From positions 1-5,794 of the forward strand of contig PIVH01000441.1 of assembly GCA_003354225.1 (NCBI GenBank): a stretch of DNA of 5,794 nt. Direction: 5' to 3'. The notes below the pieces were generated by a model. The model was not told where the DNA came from. It made no database searches and saw only the letters and a list, made by a program, of their open reading frames with translations. Positions 5,491 to 5,794 of this stretch are shown here, piece after piece. A program made the translations under genes and the position numbers. How positions within the stretch are numbered: position 1 is the first letter of the stretch; each line of letters opens with the position of its first letter. The stretch comes from Globobulimina sp. Lineage: Eukaryota; Foraminifera; Rotaliida.

Positions 5491-5794
5491 TCAATATAAT
5501 TCTTCATATCGGCGGTCAATATCTGCTGCCTTGCTTTTAATCATTTTTCTTTCTTTCACAATTTTTTTAATATTTTGTTCCATCATAATTTTTATTGTGT
5601 CCATATACTCCGCCACCAATTTAATATCCGCAGCATCCATTTTTAATTCGCTTATATTAATCGCCATTACACCCCTTGAATAAACATTGCCCGCCTCACC
5701 ATTGACAGCATCTTCTCTTTTTAAATTTGATATAAATTTCTGCGTCAATCGCCCCGACAACCGAAATTGCCACCTTTTCACTTGTTTCACGATT
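5491..5794 (-). CDS. 3' part of an unknown gene with a coiled-coil-like C-terminus
   Basis: An open frame reads leftward from the window edge to a TGA at 5493-5491. No upstream stop occurs before the edge, so the true start probably lies outside, and about 100 residues are visible. If complete within the window, the only sensible ATG start is at 5667, giving about 58 residues. The last ~55 residues (ISELKMDAADIKLVAEYM...RRYEELY) are rich in Lys, Glu, Ile and Met with hydrophobic spacing like an amphipathic or coiled-coil helix. The upstream part is basic. No family is recognised. Confidence rests on the open frame and composition only; an intron within it cannot be excluded. Confidence 0.45.
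   Translation of the reverse strand, partial: IVKQVKRWQFRLSGRLTQKFISNLKREDAVNGEAGNVYSRGVMAINISELKMDAADIKLVAEYMDTIKIMMEQNIKKIVKERKMIKSKAADIDRRYEELY

Noticed and set aside
1-5794. CRISPR array, bacterial operon or phage system
   Set aside because: No spaced identical repeats, ribosome-binding sites or prokaryotic gene packing; introns and a hAT transposase indicate a eukaryotic nucleus.

Overview
This is a eukaryotic nuclear window. It holds spliceosomal-type GT-AG introns, a hAT-family DNA transposase, an arginine/serine-rich nuclear-type protein, poly(A)-signal-like hexamers and T-rich spacers. The confident introns are 48 and 57 bp, a third candidate is about 61 bp, and CpG is common. That argues against vertebrates and plants and suits a compact-genome fungus, protist or small invertebrate. 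I could not identify the lineage.

Layout. Bases 1-493 hold no gene I can support. A candidate 5'-leader intron with a 27-bp tandem duplication lies at 494-554. Bases 741-3747 are best read as ONE hAT transposase gene broken by two introns. A 48-bp intron (1504-1551) can be read through. A ~508-bp intron (1825-2332) contains a foldback element with two 125-bp arms at about 95% identity. Removing both introns joins the halves in frame into an 816-residue protein that keeps all three catalytic acidic positions expected of hAT transposases. A T-rich spacer with degenerate repeats follows (3748-4037).

A second plus-strand gene (4038-5219, 57-bp intron) encodes a 374-residue protein. It has a SUMO-type motif pair, an RS/basic region, and a C-terminal domain I do not recognise. 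A convergent spacer (5220-5490) separates it from the 3' end of a minus-strand gene that leaves the window at the right edge (5491-5794).

I see no operon-like or pathway link between the three genes. The most interesting structure is the foldback element inside the transposase intron. Its centre looks like a small CAG...CTG element sitting exactly at the tip of a palindrome. No terminal inverted repeats for the hAT element itself were found, so whether the transposase is mobile, stranded or domesticated remains open.
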